Virus record (IMG/VR): IMGVR_UViG_3300020200_000017 | Span: 1 to 64,000 of that record | Strand: one strand, 5' to 3' | DNA from: a virus | Length of the DNA: 64,000 nucleotides | Shown here: positions 1 through 6,118 of the stretch, piece after piece | Numbering within the stretch: the stretch's first letter is position 1 | Layout of the letters: each line of letters starts with the position of its first letter | Translations under genes and position numbers: made by a program | The notes under the pieces: model-generated | What the model saw: the letters and a program-made list of their open reading frames with translations, nothing else | What the model was told of the DNA's origin: nothing | Databases searched by the model: none

Positions 1-32
1 CGAGAGTGAGAGTTCGAACCTCTCCGCCGGCA
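1..32 (+). tRNA. 3' end of a tRNA cut by the window edge
   Basis: Positions 8-12 and 20-24 form a five-pair T stem around a TTCGAAC loop (13-19), followed by a seven-base 3' acceptor strand (25-31) and discriminator A. This is the standard 3' end of a tRNA. The anticodon lies outside the window, so identity is unknown. CCA is not encoded. Confidence 0.7.
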
Positions 33-181
33 CGACGCGCGCCGTTCCCGAGTCCAGCGCGCCGGGCCGCCGACGGCGGCCGGCCGCTCGGGACCGCGGA
101 GCGGGACGACGGGGAACGGGACCGCGGAGCCCGCCGCGGGAGCCCCGGGGGGCTCCGTATCCGACGGTGGCGGATGACCCG

Positions 182-409
182 TCACCAATGGCGCCAGGTC
201 CTCCCCCATCTCGGGGACGTCGAGCGCAGGTAGTCGGCCGCCCCGGGCAGCCTGCCGCCGATCACCTCGGGCAGGACCACGTGCACGAGCAGGTCCACCA
301 CCCTCACGAACCTGCACGGGGAACCGAAGCGCGTCCTGCTCACGGGGAGCAGCTCGTGGCCCCGGGCCAGCAGCAGGCGCGTGCTGACGCGGACGAAGAT
401 CCCGATCAC
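182..409 (-). CDS. Small hypothetical protein, leftward from a divergent promoter
   Basis: A 75-residue reading frame with a GTG start preceded by a G-rich stretch that could act as a ribosome binding site. I do not recognise it. It is basic, with a hydrophobic middle (VVDLLVHVVLPEVIGG). The main support is position: a leftward TTGCAA-17-TAGCGT promoter lies about 40 bases upstream. An 11-codon frame starting ATGGACAAC ends in a GTGA overlap with this GTG, so it could be a leader peptide. A copy of the GACGGTGGCGGATG repeat lies just beyond its stop. Frames on the other strand here are equally open because of the high GC, so the gene is uncertain. Confidence 0.4.
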   Translation of the reverse strand: MIGIFVRVSTRLLLARGHELLPVSRTRFGSPCRFVRVVDLLVHVVLPEVIGGRLPGAADYLRSTSPRWGRTWRHW

Positions 410-448
410 GCCCCCGCCGATCGCATCCGTTGGTTGTCCATCCCCCGA

Positions 449-477
449 ACGCTACCTGGCCGCCTTGTTGGTTGCAA
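449..477 (-). promoter_or_regulatory. Leftward promoter TTGCAA-17-TAGCGT
   Basis: On the - strand TTGCAA (477-472) is separated by exactly 17 bases from TAGCGT (454-449). The -35 sits in a palindrome, GGTTGCAACC, so the same hexamer is also available to the + strand, but there no TAG-type -10 follows at 17 bases. The form is the same as at 514, 2389 and 9784. Confidence 0.6.
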
Positions 478-513
478 CCCACAAGGCTGTGAAGAATGTC
501 ACACACTTAAAGG

Positions 514-542
514 TTGCAAGAGGCAAGGTGGGATCGTAGCGT
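514..542 (+). promoter_or_regulatory. Rightward promoter TTGCAA-17-TAGCGT
   Basis: TTGCAA at 514-519, 17 bases, TAGCGT at 537-542. It is the mirror image of the leftward promoter at 449-477 and begins the first + strand operon. Transcription should start near 549-550, almost on the ATG of the next gene. Confidence 0.65.
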
Positions 543-549
543 GGTGGCC

Positions 550-789
550 ATGGAAACAAAGTACCCAGACATAAACATCCCGATGGTCGGCGAGGACGGC
601 AACGCCTTCTCGATCCTCGGCCGCATCAGGCGCATCATGCGACGCGCCAACCTGCCCGACTCCGAGTGGGAGGCGTTCCGCGCCGAGGCGACCTCGGGCG
701 ACTACGACAACCTGCTCGCGACCGTCATGCGATGGTTCGAGGTGGATCGCGACCTGGACGACGACCACGAAGACGAGGACTACGAATGA
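550..789 (+). CDS. Hypothetical acidic small protein, first gene of left operon
   Basis: A 79-residue protein of unknown function starting METKYPDINIP. I chose the ATG at 550 because the longer frame begins inside the -35 box of the promoter at 514-542. The ATG lies seven bases after the -10 box, so the mRNA may be leaderless. The middle is basic and probably helical (LGRIRRIMRRANLP). The C-terminus is strongly acidic (DLDDDHEDEDYE), as in the next gene product. The stop overlaps the next ATG as ATGA, implying translational coupling. The same kind of acidic tail in two adjacent genes may mean related roles, but sequence similarity outside the tails is not evident. Confidence 0.65.
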   Translation: METKYPDINIPMVGEDGNAFSILGRIRRIMRRANLPDSEWEAFRAEATSGDYDNLLATVMRWFEVDRDLDDDHEDEDYE

Positions 790-1184
790 GCACGAAGCTC
801 CAGGCCGACTACGAGAAGCACGACGCCTACGACCTGGACGAGGGCTGGGCGGCGACCCGCGAGCACGCGGAGAACGCGATCCTCATCGCGTTCGACGGCT
901 GCCACAAGATCTACCTCGCCATGGACGAGGCCCAGGCGAGGTGGTTCCGGGACAACTACAACGGCCGGGGCTGCGACGACCGCACCTTCGCCGGCTCGCC
1001 CGACCAGATGTTCGACCAGCTCACCGAGTGGTACGAGGATTCCTGCTCGCTGCGGTTCATCCAGGCGGTCTGGAAGAACGAGGACGACCCGAACGCGGGC
1101 TTCGTTTCGCTCATCGACCAGGGCGCGGGCGACCCGAGGGACGAGTACGAGGACGACGAGGACGACGAGGACTACGATGGCTGA
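786..1184 (+). CDS. Hypothetical protein with acidic tail
   Basis: A 132-residue protein of unknown function. The start at 786 overlaps the preceding stop (ATGA). The body has mixed alpha/beta character with several aromatic residues (ENAILIAFDGCHKIYLAMDE, then WFRDNYNGRGCDD). The last 20 residues are nearly all Asp, Glu, Tyr and Gly. Acidic tails on phage proteins sometimes mimic DNA or bind basic proteins, but nothing here proves that. The gene overlaps the next one by eight bases, so the run 550-1440 is probably co-translated. Confidence 0.65.
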   Translation: MSTKLQADYEKHDAYDLDEGWAATREHAENAILIAFDGCHKIYLAMDEAQARWFRDNYNGRGCDDRTFAGSPDQMFDQLTEWYEDSCSLRFIQAVWKNEDDPNAGFVSLIDQGAGDPRDEYEDDEDDEDYDG

Positions 1185-1440
1185 CCCGGTGCTGTACCAC
1201 GGCACGCCCGTGGCGTTCCCGAGCCGCACGCGCAAGGTTCACCCCACGCCGACGACGCAGGACACGGGCGGCTACCCGCCGGGTTGGCGCATCGCGCACG
1301 CGACCAGCGACATGGCCGAGGCGCGGCGATACGGCGCGGTCGTCTACGAGGTCGCATTCGACGAGCACACGCAAGAGGGGTACGGCGACACCTGCTACTT
1401 CAGCGAGCGCGGGTTCCGCATCGTCAGGCGGGTGTCCTAG
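1177..1440 (+). CDS. Small ADP-ribosyltransferase-like protein (Arr/PARP-like fold suspected)
   Basis: An 87-residue protein that starts MADPVLYHGTPVAF. The YHGT near the N-terminus, the ATSDMAEARRYG segment near residue 45 and the following VVYEVAFDE strand resemble the core of small Arr-type ADP-ribosyltransferases. In those, a His of an HGT motif binds NAD and an 'A-x-x-YG' helix follows. Arr proteins are about 140 residues, so this is a minimal version without an obvious terminal catalytic acid. If active it would transfer ADP-ribose from NAD to a host target. It lies in the first + strand operon among genes of unknown role. The call is by motif resemblance only. Confidence 0.45.
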   Translation: MADPVLYHGTPVAFPSRTRKVHPTPTTQDTGGYPPGWRIAHATSDMAEARRYGAVVYEVAFDEHTQEGYGDTCYFSERGFRIVRRVS

Positions 1441-1833
1441 GTGGGCACCCCGACCCGCGAGGAGTTCCGGGCGTTCCGCGCCCAGCGCCCCGACGCCATG
1501 GGCGTGCACGACGACATGAGGACGGAGTACGGCCCGGTGGGCCCGCTCTTCCCGGCCGTCCACGGCGCCGACGGGAGGCCGACCAAGGAGACCATCGAGG
1601 CGTACGAGAAGCTGAGGGGGGTCTGCGCGAGCCGCTCGGCGGTCGGATCGGTCTGGACCGTGTACGAGGAGACCGCGGATTCCGCGGTCACCCGGAGGGA
1701 CCGCGTCTATGCGCGCAACAAGCTCGAGCTGAACAGCCACAGCGACAGGATAAAGGTCCTCGGATGGGTCGTCACCGCCAAGGCATCGGGCCCGGTGTAC
1801 CAGGTCTACCTCCTCGACAGGGACGAGCTCTGA
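1441..1833 (+). CDS. Hypothetical protein
   Basis: A 130-residue protein with a GTG start directly after the previous stop (TAG GTG). I do not recognise it. The N-terminal third is rich in Arg and Glu (TREEFRAFRAQRPDAMG). The C-terminal third has alternating strand-like segments (SVWTVYEETADS, KVLGWVVTAKA, PVYQVYLLDRDEL), suggesting a small beta domain. It lies in the left operon without an intergenic gap, so it is probably expressed with its neighbours. Confidence 0.6.
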   Translation: MGTPTREEFRAFRAQRPDAMGVHDDMRTEYGPVGPLFPAVHGADGRPTKETIEAYEKLRGVCASRSAVGSVWTVYEETADSAVTRRDRVYARNKLELNSHSDRIKVLGWVVTAKASGPVYQVYLLDRDEL

Positions 1834-1834
1834 C

Positions 1835-2269
1835 ATGACCGACTCCGACATGATCGACGCCGGGAGGGAGAACGAACTCGCGTCCCTGGTGCGGACCGTC
1901 CACGGCGAGAACGCCGTGGAGTACCTCGTCGGCGCCCTCGCGTCGGTGACGACGGGGCCCCAGCTCGACCACCTGCTCCGCCACCTGGCCGGGGCGATGA
2001 CGCGGCCCCTCGCGCCGGCCGAGGCCGAGCGCCTGATCAGGGCGATATTCGACGGGGACCTCGTCGCGGACGACGGGGCGGCGACGACCGACTACCGGAT
2101 CCGCGTCGCGTTCACCGCGAGCCGCCCGCTCACCAAGCACGAGATCGACTCCCTCAGGGACTCCATCGCCACCCGGGTCGGGGACCCGAGGTCCTGGCGA
2201 CGACAGGAGCGCGGGACGTACGCCGAACCAGGGTTCGGCGTGAGCGACGTCGCCGTGGACGTGCGATGA
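1835..2269 (+). CDS. Hypothetical protein sharing a C-terminal domain with the 2448-2780 gene
   Basis: A 144-residue protein. Residues 1-75 look helical. Residues about 86-144 (RIRVAFTASRPLTKHEIDSL and the VGDP that follows) match the 2448-2780 product (VSFSADRKLTAEEIDRL and VEDP) in the pattern beta strand, R-x-LT-x-x-EID-x-L, helix, V-x-DP. The two therefore share a small alpha/beta domain and are probably paralogues. The function is unknown. The ATG at 2266 of the next small gene overlaps this stop. Confidence 0.6.
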   Translation: MTDSDMIDAGRENELASLVRTVHGENAVEYLVGALASVTTGPQLDHLLRHLAGAMTRPLAPAEAERLIRAIFDGDLVADDGAATTDYRIRVAFTASRPLTKHEIDSLRDSIATRVGDPRSWRRQERGTYAEPGFGVSDVAVDVR

Positions 2270-2361
2270 GCAGGGTGACCGACGCGCTCGCCCGCCTGTG
2301 GGGGATCGTGACGACCGTCACCGAGTGGGTGCTGTCGCTGGTCTGGGAGGGGATCTTCTGA
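2266..2361 (+). CDS. 31-residue amphipathic/hydrophobic peptide
   Basis: An ATG that overlaps the preceding stop (ATGA) opens a 31-codon frame: MSRVTDALARLWGIV, then TTVTEWVLSLVWEGIF. It has four Trp or Phe residues and one continuous helix-like pattern, so it may be a small membrane-associated peptide. Translational coupling to the upstream gene and a GACGGTGGCGGATG repeat directly after its stop support it. No homologue is known to me. It would be missed by a usual length cut-off. Confidence 0.5.
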   Translation: MSRVTDALARLWGIVTTVTEWVLSLVWEGIF

Positions 2362-2388
2362 CGACGGTGGCGGATGTGCCCTTAGGGG

Positions 2389-2417
2389 TTGCAACCGGCC
2401 AGGTCGGCCGATAGGAT
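2389..2417 (+). promoter_or_regulatory. Promoter TTGCAA-17-TAGGAT
   Basis: TTGCAA at 2389-2394 and TAGGAT at 2412-2417 with exactly 17 bases between them. It is in a short gap after a gene end, 12 bases downstream of a GACGGTGGCGGATG copy, and drives 2448-3735. Confidence 0.65.
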
Positions 2418-2447
2418 GTTCCAATGAGAAGAAAAAAGGAGGCCCCA

Positions 2448-2780
2448 GTGGCCAAGAAAAACGAGAAGAACAAGAAGAGGCAGCTCTCGAGGCGCGTGAG
2501 GGACCTGGAGAACGAGTTCTCCGCCATCATGCGGGCCCTGCAGACGCACACGCAGCCGATCGTCGAGCACAAGACGCCCAACACGTACGTTGCGACCGTC
2601 TCGTTCTCGGCCGACCGCAAGCTGACGGCCGAGGAGATCGACAGGCTCGCGTTCGCCATCAGCGTGCAGGTGGAGGATCCCTCCGGCCTCGACGACGAGA
2701 AGCGCGCCGAGTTCTCCACCGCCCAGGTGAGGACGATCATCAAGCGCACGCGCAGGCGACGACGCGCCGTCGGGAAGTAG
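2448..2780 (+). CDS. Basic hypothetical protein, paralogue of the 1835-2269 C-terminal domain
   Basis: A 110-residue protein. I chose GTG at 2448 because AAGGAGG lies five bases upstream. An in-frame ATG at 2424 sits six bases after the -10 box and could only be used on a leaderless mRNA. The N-terminus is very basic (AKKNEKNKKRQLSRRV), the middle forms a helix (LENEFSAIMRALQ), and residues about 49-80 share the strand-LT-EID-helix pattern with the 1835-2269 protein. The C-terminus is again basic (KRTRRRRRAVGK). The two basic ends suggest nucleic acid binding, but this is inference. Confidence 0.65.
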   Translation: MAKKNEKNKKRQLSRRVRDLENEFSAIMRALQTHTQPIVEHKTPNTYVATVSFSADRKLTAEEIDRLAFAISVQVEDPSGLDDEKRAEFSTAQVRTIIKRTRRRRRAVGK

Positions 2781-2785
2781 CCGGC

Positions 2786-3301
2786 ATGGGGTACCACATC
2801 GAGGCGACGGAGATCTCCGTGCGCATCAAGACCCAGGACGAGGACGCCGCCTTCAGGGCGATCTGCGCGTTCAACGCCGAGTGCCCGCCCACGATGAAGC
2901 GTGGCGGCACCGTGGGCGAGGACGGCAAGGAGGAGAAGTGGTTCTCGTGGATGCGGGCGGACTTCTCCGAGTACGCCGACCTGCGCGAGGTCCTGCGCGA
3001 GATGGGGTTCTCGCTCGACGCCTGGGACGGATGGATGGTCCTCACCGGGTGGCACGGCGACAAGCGCGGGCAGGAGGACCTCCTCATGGAGTCGATCGCC
3101 CGCTGGGTGGAGCCCGGCTCGTACGTCAACTGGATCGGCGAGGACTGCGCCCGGTGGCGCTGGGAATTCTCCGACGACAGGCTCTGGGTCCGCGCCGCGA
3201 CGACGGGGTGGGCCACCGAGAAGTCGACCCCGACCGAGAACCACATGGCCGGCATCATCCGCGCGGAACGCTTCGCGCGGCTGGCGGCCAGGGAGGCCTG
3301 A
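2786..3301 (+). CDS. Hypothetical protein, phage-type, Trp-rich C-terminal half
   Basis: A 171-residue protein of unknown function. The N-terminal half begins with strand-like residues (YHIEATEISVRIKTQ) and a helix (DAAFRAICAFNAEC). The second half has YVNWIGEDCARWRWEFSDD, a pattern I associate with small phage orphan proteins whose role is not known. The stop TGA shares its A with the ATG of an 18-codon gene (TGATG), so the two are probably coupled. A homologous arrangement, a larger gene followed by the same micropeptide, exists at 9850-10319, although the two larger proteins are not alike. Confidence 0.65.
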   Translation: MGYHIEATEISVRIKTQDEDAAFRAICAFNAECPPTMKRGGTVGEDGKEEKWFSWMRADFSEYADLREVLREMGFSLDAWDGWMVLTGWHGDKRGQEDLLMESIARWVEPGSYVNWIGEDCARWRWEFSDDRLWVRAATTGWATEKSTPTENHMAGIIRAERFARLAAREA

Positions 3302-3357
3302 TGTGGACGCTGCAATTTTTCGCGTTCTGCGCGTTCGTCGTCTGGCTGTGGAGCTGA
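3301..3357 (+). CDS. 18-residue hydrophobic micropeptide (copy 1)
   Basis: Encodes MWTLQFFAFCAFVVWLWS. It starts at the A of the preceding TGA (TGATG) and is followed by a GACGGTGGCGGATG copy that overlaps its own stop. A second gene at 10263-10319 encodes MQPILFFAFCGFIVWLWS: 12 of 18 residues are identical and the DNA for the last 14 codons is nearly the same. Both are placed the same way, overlapping the end of a larger gene. That shared placement is strong evidence of a real gene. The peptide is long enough for one short membrane helix. Function unknown. Confidence 0.7.
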   Translation: MWTLQFFAFCAFVVWLWS

Positions 3358-3379
3358 CGGTGGCGGATGATAGGGTGAA

Positions 3380-3616
3380 ATGATGGAGAAAACGCTGAAC
3401 AAGGCAAGGACCTTCACGGCCGCGGACAAGAGGAAGCACCGCTCGGTCGTCGGAAGGGTGGGGTTCGTCGCGGTGGACGACATCTCGGTGGCCGTCAAGG
3501 TCGTCGGGGAACGCTTCAGGTACGGCAGGCTGGACCTCCAGGTCAAGCCGCTGGCCGGCAGGGGCAGCCGATGGGTCGAGTTCCACAACGTGCACCTCTC
3601 GAAGAAAGGGGAATGA
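3380..3616 (+). CDS. Small basic hypothetical protein
   Basis: A 78-residue protein (77 if the second of two adjacent ATG codons is used). The N-terminus is basic (KARTFTAADKRKHRSVVGR) and is followed by strand-rich sequence (VGFVAVDDISVAVKVVGE) and a further basic segment. AGGGTG just upstream may be a ribosome binding site. The same bases form TAGGGT, like the -10 of other promoters in this window, so a leaderless start at 3383 is also possible. The end overlaps the next small gene as ATGA. No family recognised. Confidence 0.55.
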   Translation: MMEKTLNKARTFTAADKRKHRSVVGRVGFVAVDDISVAVKVVGERFRYGRLDLQVKPLAGRGSRWVEFHNVHLSKKGE

Positions 3617-3735
3617 TGGAGTTCTGGATCAACGAAATCGCAATCGCCGCGATCGCCGCCCTGGCGGCGGTGGTCGTGGCGGCGAAGGCCTGCGTGCGCA
3701 TATTCGCGCGCGGAGAAAACGAAAACGACGCGTAG
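3613..3735 (+). CDS. 40-residue single-span membrane protein
   Basis: ATG at 3613 overlaps the previous stop. The protein starts MMEFWINEIAIAAIAALAAV, and an Ala/Val/Ile-rich helix of about 20 residues is followed by a basic and then polar tail (CVRIFARGENENDA). This is a typical single transmembrane segment with the basic end probably inside. It is the last gene before a strong terminator. Role unknown. Confidence 0.55.
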   Translation: MMEFWINEIAIAAIAALAAVVVAAKACVRIFARGENENDA

Positions 3736-3757
3736 ACCCCCTTCGCGGCCATTTCGA

Positions 3758-3793
3758 CCCCGGGTACCGAAAGGCGCCCGGGGTTCTTTTTTC
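3758..3793 (+). terminator. Intrinsic terminator of the left operon
   Basis: CCCCGGG (3758-3764) pairs perfectly with CCCGGGG (3777-3783) across a 12-base loop and is followed by TTCTTTTTTC. It lies 22 bases after the last stop. Confidence 0.75.
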
Positions 3794-4511
3794 ATACCGA
3801 AACGCCCGGGCGCGGGTACCTGCAGTCGCCGCGCGGCGCGCTCCTGAGTCCAGCGGGCGCCGCGCGGGGTACCGAAACGGCCGGCCGGCGCCACCCGGGT
3901 ACCGAAACGCGCGCTCCTGAGTCCAGCCCCGCGATCCCCCGAAGAAACGACCCCTCGGGACCGCGAAACGGCGCGCGGGCCGGGAAACGAGCCGAAAACG
4001 GGACCGGAATTCGCCGCGCGCGAGTCGCCGGTTGTCCAGGTCTTCCGACGGTGGCGGATGAGGGGCCGGGCCGGGGGCCCTCGTCGCCGACGGTGGCGGA
4101 TGGACGAGCCGCCGCCCGGGCAGAAAGGAGAAAAGACCCGGGCGGCGACCCTGATAGCTCGGGAAAGGGGGGTGATCACCGAGCGATGACGATTGTAGCC
4201 CGGGACGCCCGTCCCGGCCGCAACCCCCCGGAGGGCGACCAAGGTCCTTGACGAAGGGGGTCTGGGCGCGCTAGAAACGTCTGAAAAAAGTTAGTCGTGA
4301 TGCCTCCCCGACCCCGTGGACGACGGGACGGTCGGGTCGGTGGGCTGTCGTACTGGAACGACGAAGGCGTCGTTCCGATACGACGACGGACTCCCGCGTT
4401 GCGAGGGACGTCCGGTAAGTACAACTTGTGGTACGTACTCTCTACAAGGGGTCCGCGCGAGGCGTTCGCACGATGCGGTCGGGAGTCTGCCCCGGGGGCG
4501 GCCGATCGCCC
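3794..4511. other. Repeat-rich non-coding gap with hairpin 4348-4383
   Basis: This 0.7 kb has no convincing gene. TACCGAAA recurs at about 3765, 3797, 3872 and 3898, mostly as GGGTACCGAAA. CTCCTGAGTCCAGC occurs twice (about 3841 and 3912), with a related CGAGTCCAGCGCG near 51. Two GACGGTGGCGGATG copies are at 4047 and 4089. At 4348-4383 a large hairpin has arms GGAACGACG (4355-4363) and CGTCGTTCC (4368-4376) with a four-base loop, extended by TCGTA (4348-4352) and TACGA (4379-4383). The next genes look like replication initiators, so an origin or control region is possible but unproven. Confidence 0.45.
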
Positions 4512-4540
4512 TTGACCGCGCGGCCGGGGCGGTGTACGAT
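4512..4540 (+). promoter_or_regulatory. Promoter TTGACC-17-TACGAT
   Basis: TTGACC (4512-4517), 17 bases, TACGAT (4535-4540). It is a standard sigma-70-like promoter, different from the TTGCAA type, and lies 25 bases before the GTG of the replication-type gene pair. Confidence 0.6.
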
Positions 4541-4564
4541 GTCCGCGTGCAGGGGGTGCTATTC

Positions 4565-4936
4565 GTGACCGAACCGGGGCGTGGGAGAGCCGGCAAGTAC
4601 GCGCGGCGCAGGAAGAAGGCCGCCGCGGCCGGCGCCGGCGACGTGATGCGCGTGTGGAACGAGTGGGTGCGCGTGCACCGGCCCGGGCAGGAGAACAGGG
4701 TCAGGCTGACCGAGGAGCGCGAGGAGAGGATCTCGTGGGCCGTGGCCACCTACGGCGCCGACGCGTGCGTCGAGGCGATAGAGGGCTGCAGGCTCAGCCC
4801 GTTCCACCAGGGCGACAACGACCGCCGGCGCAAGTACGACGACGTGGAGCTCATACTGCGCGACGCGGCCAAGATCGAGAGGTTCCGCGAGATCGCGAGG
4901 GAGCACCGCGCGCGGCCGAGGGGCACCGACTTCTGA
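4565..4936 (+). CDS. Replication initiation-like protein (C-terminal domain of phage replisome organisers)
   Basis: A 123-residue protein. I chose GTG at 4565 (TEPGRGRAGKYARRRKK) because a promoter lies just upstream and AGGGGGTG precedes it; the longer frame would run through the promoter. The segment VEAIEGCRLSPFHQGDNDRR, followed by KYDDVELILRDAAKIERFR, is the pattern at the C-terminus of many phage replication initiators and helicase loaders (C-x-x-SPFH-x-G-x-N, then ELILRD-x-x-KIE-x-F). The basic N-terminus may bind DNA. The following gene overlaps by TGATG and may supply another part of the initiator. The exact biochemical role is not established from sequence. Confidence 0.6.
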   Translation: MTEPGRGRAGKYARRRKKAAAAGAGDVMRVWNEWVRVHRPGQENRVRLTEEREERISWAVATYGADACVEAIEGCRLSPFHQGDNDRRRKYDDVELILRDAAKIERFREIAREHRARPRGTDF

Positions 4937-5415
4937 TGGACCGCGAGTCGGCGGGCAGGGTCGTCGTGGCCTTCTACAACGCCTGGAACGAGCGCATCCC
5001 CAAGGGGACCGACTGGGACGAGCTGCTCTCCACCTGGGCCCGCTTCTTGTCCGACGTGAGCGTCGAGGAGGCCCGCCACGCCTACCGCCGCCTCGTGGCC
5101 CAGGACTCCAACTGGCTCCCGAGGCCCGGCACCGCGCGCCGGGTCGCGATCGCGTCGAGGGGCGGGCAGCCGCCGAGGGAGTGGGAGGCGTGGGCGCAGC
5201 TCCGCAGGATCGCCGAGGCCTCGTACGCCGGCGTCGGCTCGGGCGAGAAGCTCCACGCCGTCGTCTCCGCCACGCTCGCCTCGCTCGGCGGCAGGGACGC
5301 GCTCGAGCTCCACACGAACGGCGACCGCGAGCTCTTCTTCCGCGCGTACCGCGAGAAGCTCGCCGACTGGGAGGCCGCCGAGTACGGGGTCCCCCCGGCG
5401 GAGGGGAGGGCGTAG
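4936..5415 (+). CDS. Possible helicase-loader/replication protein
   Basis: A 159-residue protein whose ATG shares its A with the upstream TGA. The N-terminal half (VVVAFYNAWNERIPKGTDWD, TWARFLSDVSVEEARHAYRR, then NWLPRPGTARRVA) has the helical layout of small phage helicase-loader-like proteins: a 'W-x-x-x-L-x-D-V' helix, then 'A-x-x-A-x-R-R-L', then a Pro-containing turn. Together with the preceding gene it would form a replication start module. Identity to a named family cannot be shown here, so the call is tentative. The C-terminal half is Glu/Ala-rich and helical. Confidence 0.45.
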   Translation: MDRESAGRVVVAFYNAWNERIPKGTDWDELLSTWARFLSDVSVEEARHAYRRLVAQDSNWLPRPGTARRVAIASRGGQPPREWEAWAQLRRIAEASYAGVGSGEKLHAVVSATLASLGGRDALELHTNGDRELFFRAYREKLADWEAAEYGVPPAEGRA

Positions 5416-5427
5416 TAGCCTCGCCCC

Positions 5428-5613
5428 GTGGCGAACGGGAGAGGCGGCAGGCCGGCCAAGAGGGCCGACGGGGACTGGGCGACGGTGACCGTGCGCGTGC
5501 CCGCCTGGTTCAAGAACCACCTGATCGAGGTGTCCGAGGGCTACGACATGTCGATCACCGACTACGTGAAGGCCCTGGTGCTCAGGGATGCCCCGCCGCC
5601 CGACGCCTCCTAG
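5428..5613 (+). CDS. Ribbon-helix-helix DNA-binding protein
   Basis: A 61-residue protein from a GTG start. After a basic tail (ANGRGGRPAKRADGDW) comes a strand (ATVTVRVPAWFKNHL) and two helices (IEVSEGYDMSITDYVKALVL). That is the size and layout of a MetJ/Arc-type ribbon-helix-helix dimer, which uses the strand in the DNA major groove. The next gene encodes a second such protein and overlaps by 26 bases. The pair may act as early regulators. Confidence 0.65.
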   Translation: MANGRGGRPAKRADGDWATVTVRVPAWFKNHLIEVSEGYDMSITDYVKALVLRDAPPPDAS

Positions 5614-5929
5614 GGGCGACGACGACCCCCACCAGGTCTGCGTGCGGATCCCGGGCTGGCTGAAGGGCAGGGTGCTGGCGATCTGCGAGCGCGACGGGAT
5701 CTCCGTCAACGCGTTCGTCTCCAACGCGATCCGCGAGTCCGAGAGGGCGGGCCGCGGGCTGCCGTCCCCGCCCGAGGGCCGTCCCAACCCGGGGATAGCC
5801 GAGGTGCTCGCCGCCTACGCCACCGGGGGGAGGGTCGTGAGACCCTGCGGGAGGACCAGGTGCGACCAGAGGCTGGTGCGCCTGGACGGGCGCGAGTTCT
5901 GCGACGAGTGCGGGATCAGGGTCGGATAG
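5588..5929 (+). CDS. Ribbon-helix-helix protein with C-terminal zinc ribbon
   Basis: A 113-residue protein. Residues about 15-50 repeat the pattern of the preceding gene (HQVCVRIPGWLKGRVLAICE, then RDGISVNAFVSNAIRESE), a ribbon-helix-helix fold. After a Pro/Gly linker the C-terminus has RPCGRTRCDQRL and FCDECGIRVG, four Cys arranged C-x4-C and C-x2-C, which should bind one zinc. The two probably arose by duplication, with the zinc ribbon added. It is the last + strand gene before a set of tandem T-run hairpins. Confidence 0.6.
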   Translation: MPRRPTPPRGDDDPHQVCVRIPGWLKGRVLAICERDGISVNAFVSNAIRESERAGRGLPSPPEGRPNPGIAEVLAAYATGGRVVRPCGRTRCDQRLVRLDGREFCDECGIRVG

Positions 5930-5966
5930 ATCGGCCCGCGCGCGTAGTTCTATTTTTTCTTAGCCT

Positions 5967-6118
5967 CGCATAAATTAGCCCGCGCACGCGCGGTCGCAAT
6001 TTTTTTTAGCCGCGATTATTCCCGGTCTCGCATAGATTAGCCCGCCCGCGCGCGGCCACGATTTTTTTTTCGCCGCATAAATTAGCCCGCACGCGCGCGG
6101 CTACGATTTTTTTTCGCC
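5967..6118 (+). repeat. Three imperfect tandem repeats with GC hairpins and T-runs (tandem terminators)
   Basis: Units begin at about 5967, 6028 and 6074, each as CGCATARATTAGCCCGC, followed by a GC-rich self-complementary stretch (for example CCGCGC, AC, GCGCGG in unit 1) and a run of 8 to 9 T. The block lies between converging genes (+ ending 5929, - ending 6272). The best reading is tandem intrinsic terminators for the rightward transcript. The 342-base gap otherwise holds no gene. Confidence 0.6.

Larger units (their letters stand above)
163..4102 (+). repeat. Dispersed 14-mer GACGGTGGCGGATG, five copies
   Basis: Exact copies at 163-176, 2363-2376, 3356-3369, 4047-4060 and 4089-4102, all in the same orientation. 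The first base before the copies is usually C or T. The sequence is not palindromic. Copies 2 and 3 start at or just after a stop codon (2361, 3357), copy 1 sits just past the end of the leftward gene, and copies 4 and 5 are 42 bases apart in the non-coding gap. I saw no exact copy after 4.1 kb; a partial match near 32648 is inside a coding region. Confidence 0.8.

Noticed and set aside
167-574. 135-codon + strand frame at the left edge
   Set aside because: It would run through both divergent promoters and has no motif or ribosome site.
2740-4242. A 500-codon open frame on the - strand
   Set aside because: It runs antisense to the coupled + strand genes and through the terminator, is Arg/Pro/Ser-rich with no motif, and has no ribosome site. 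It is open only because of high GC.
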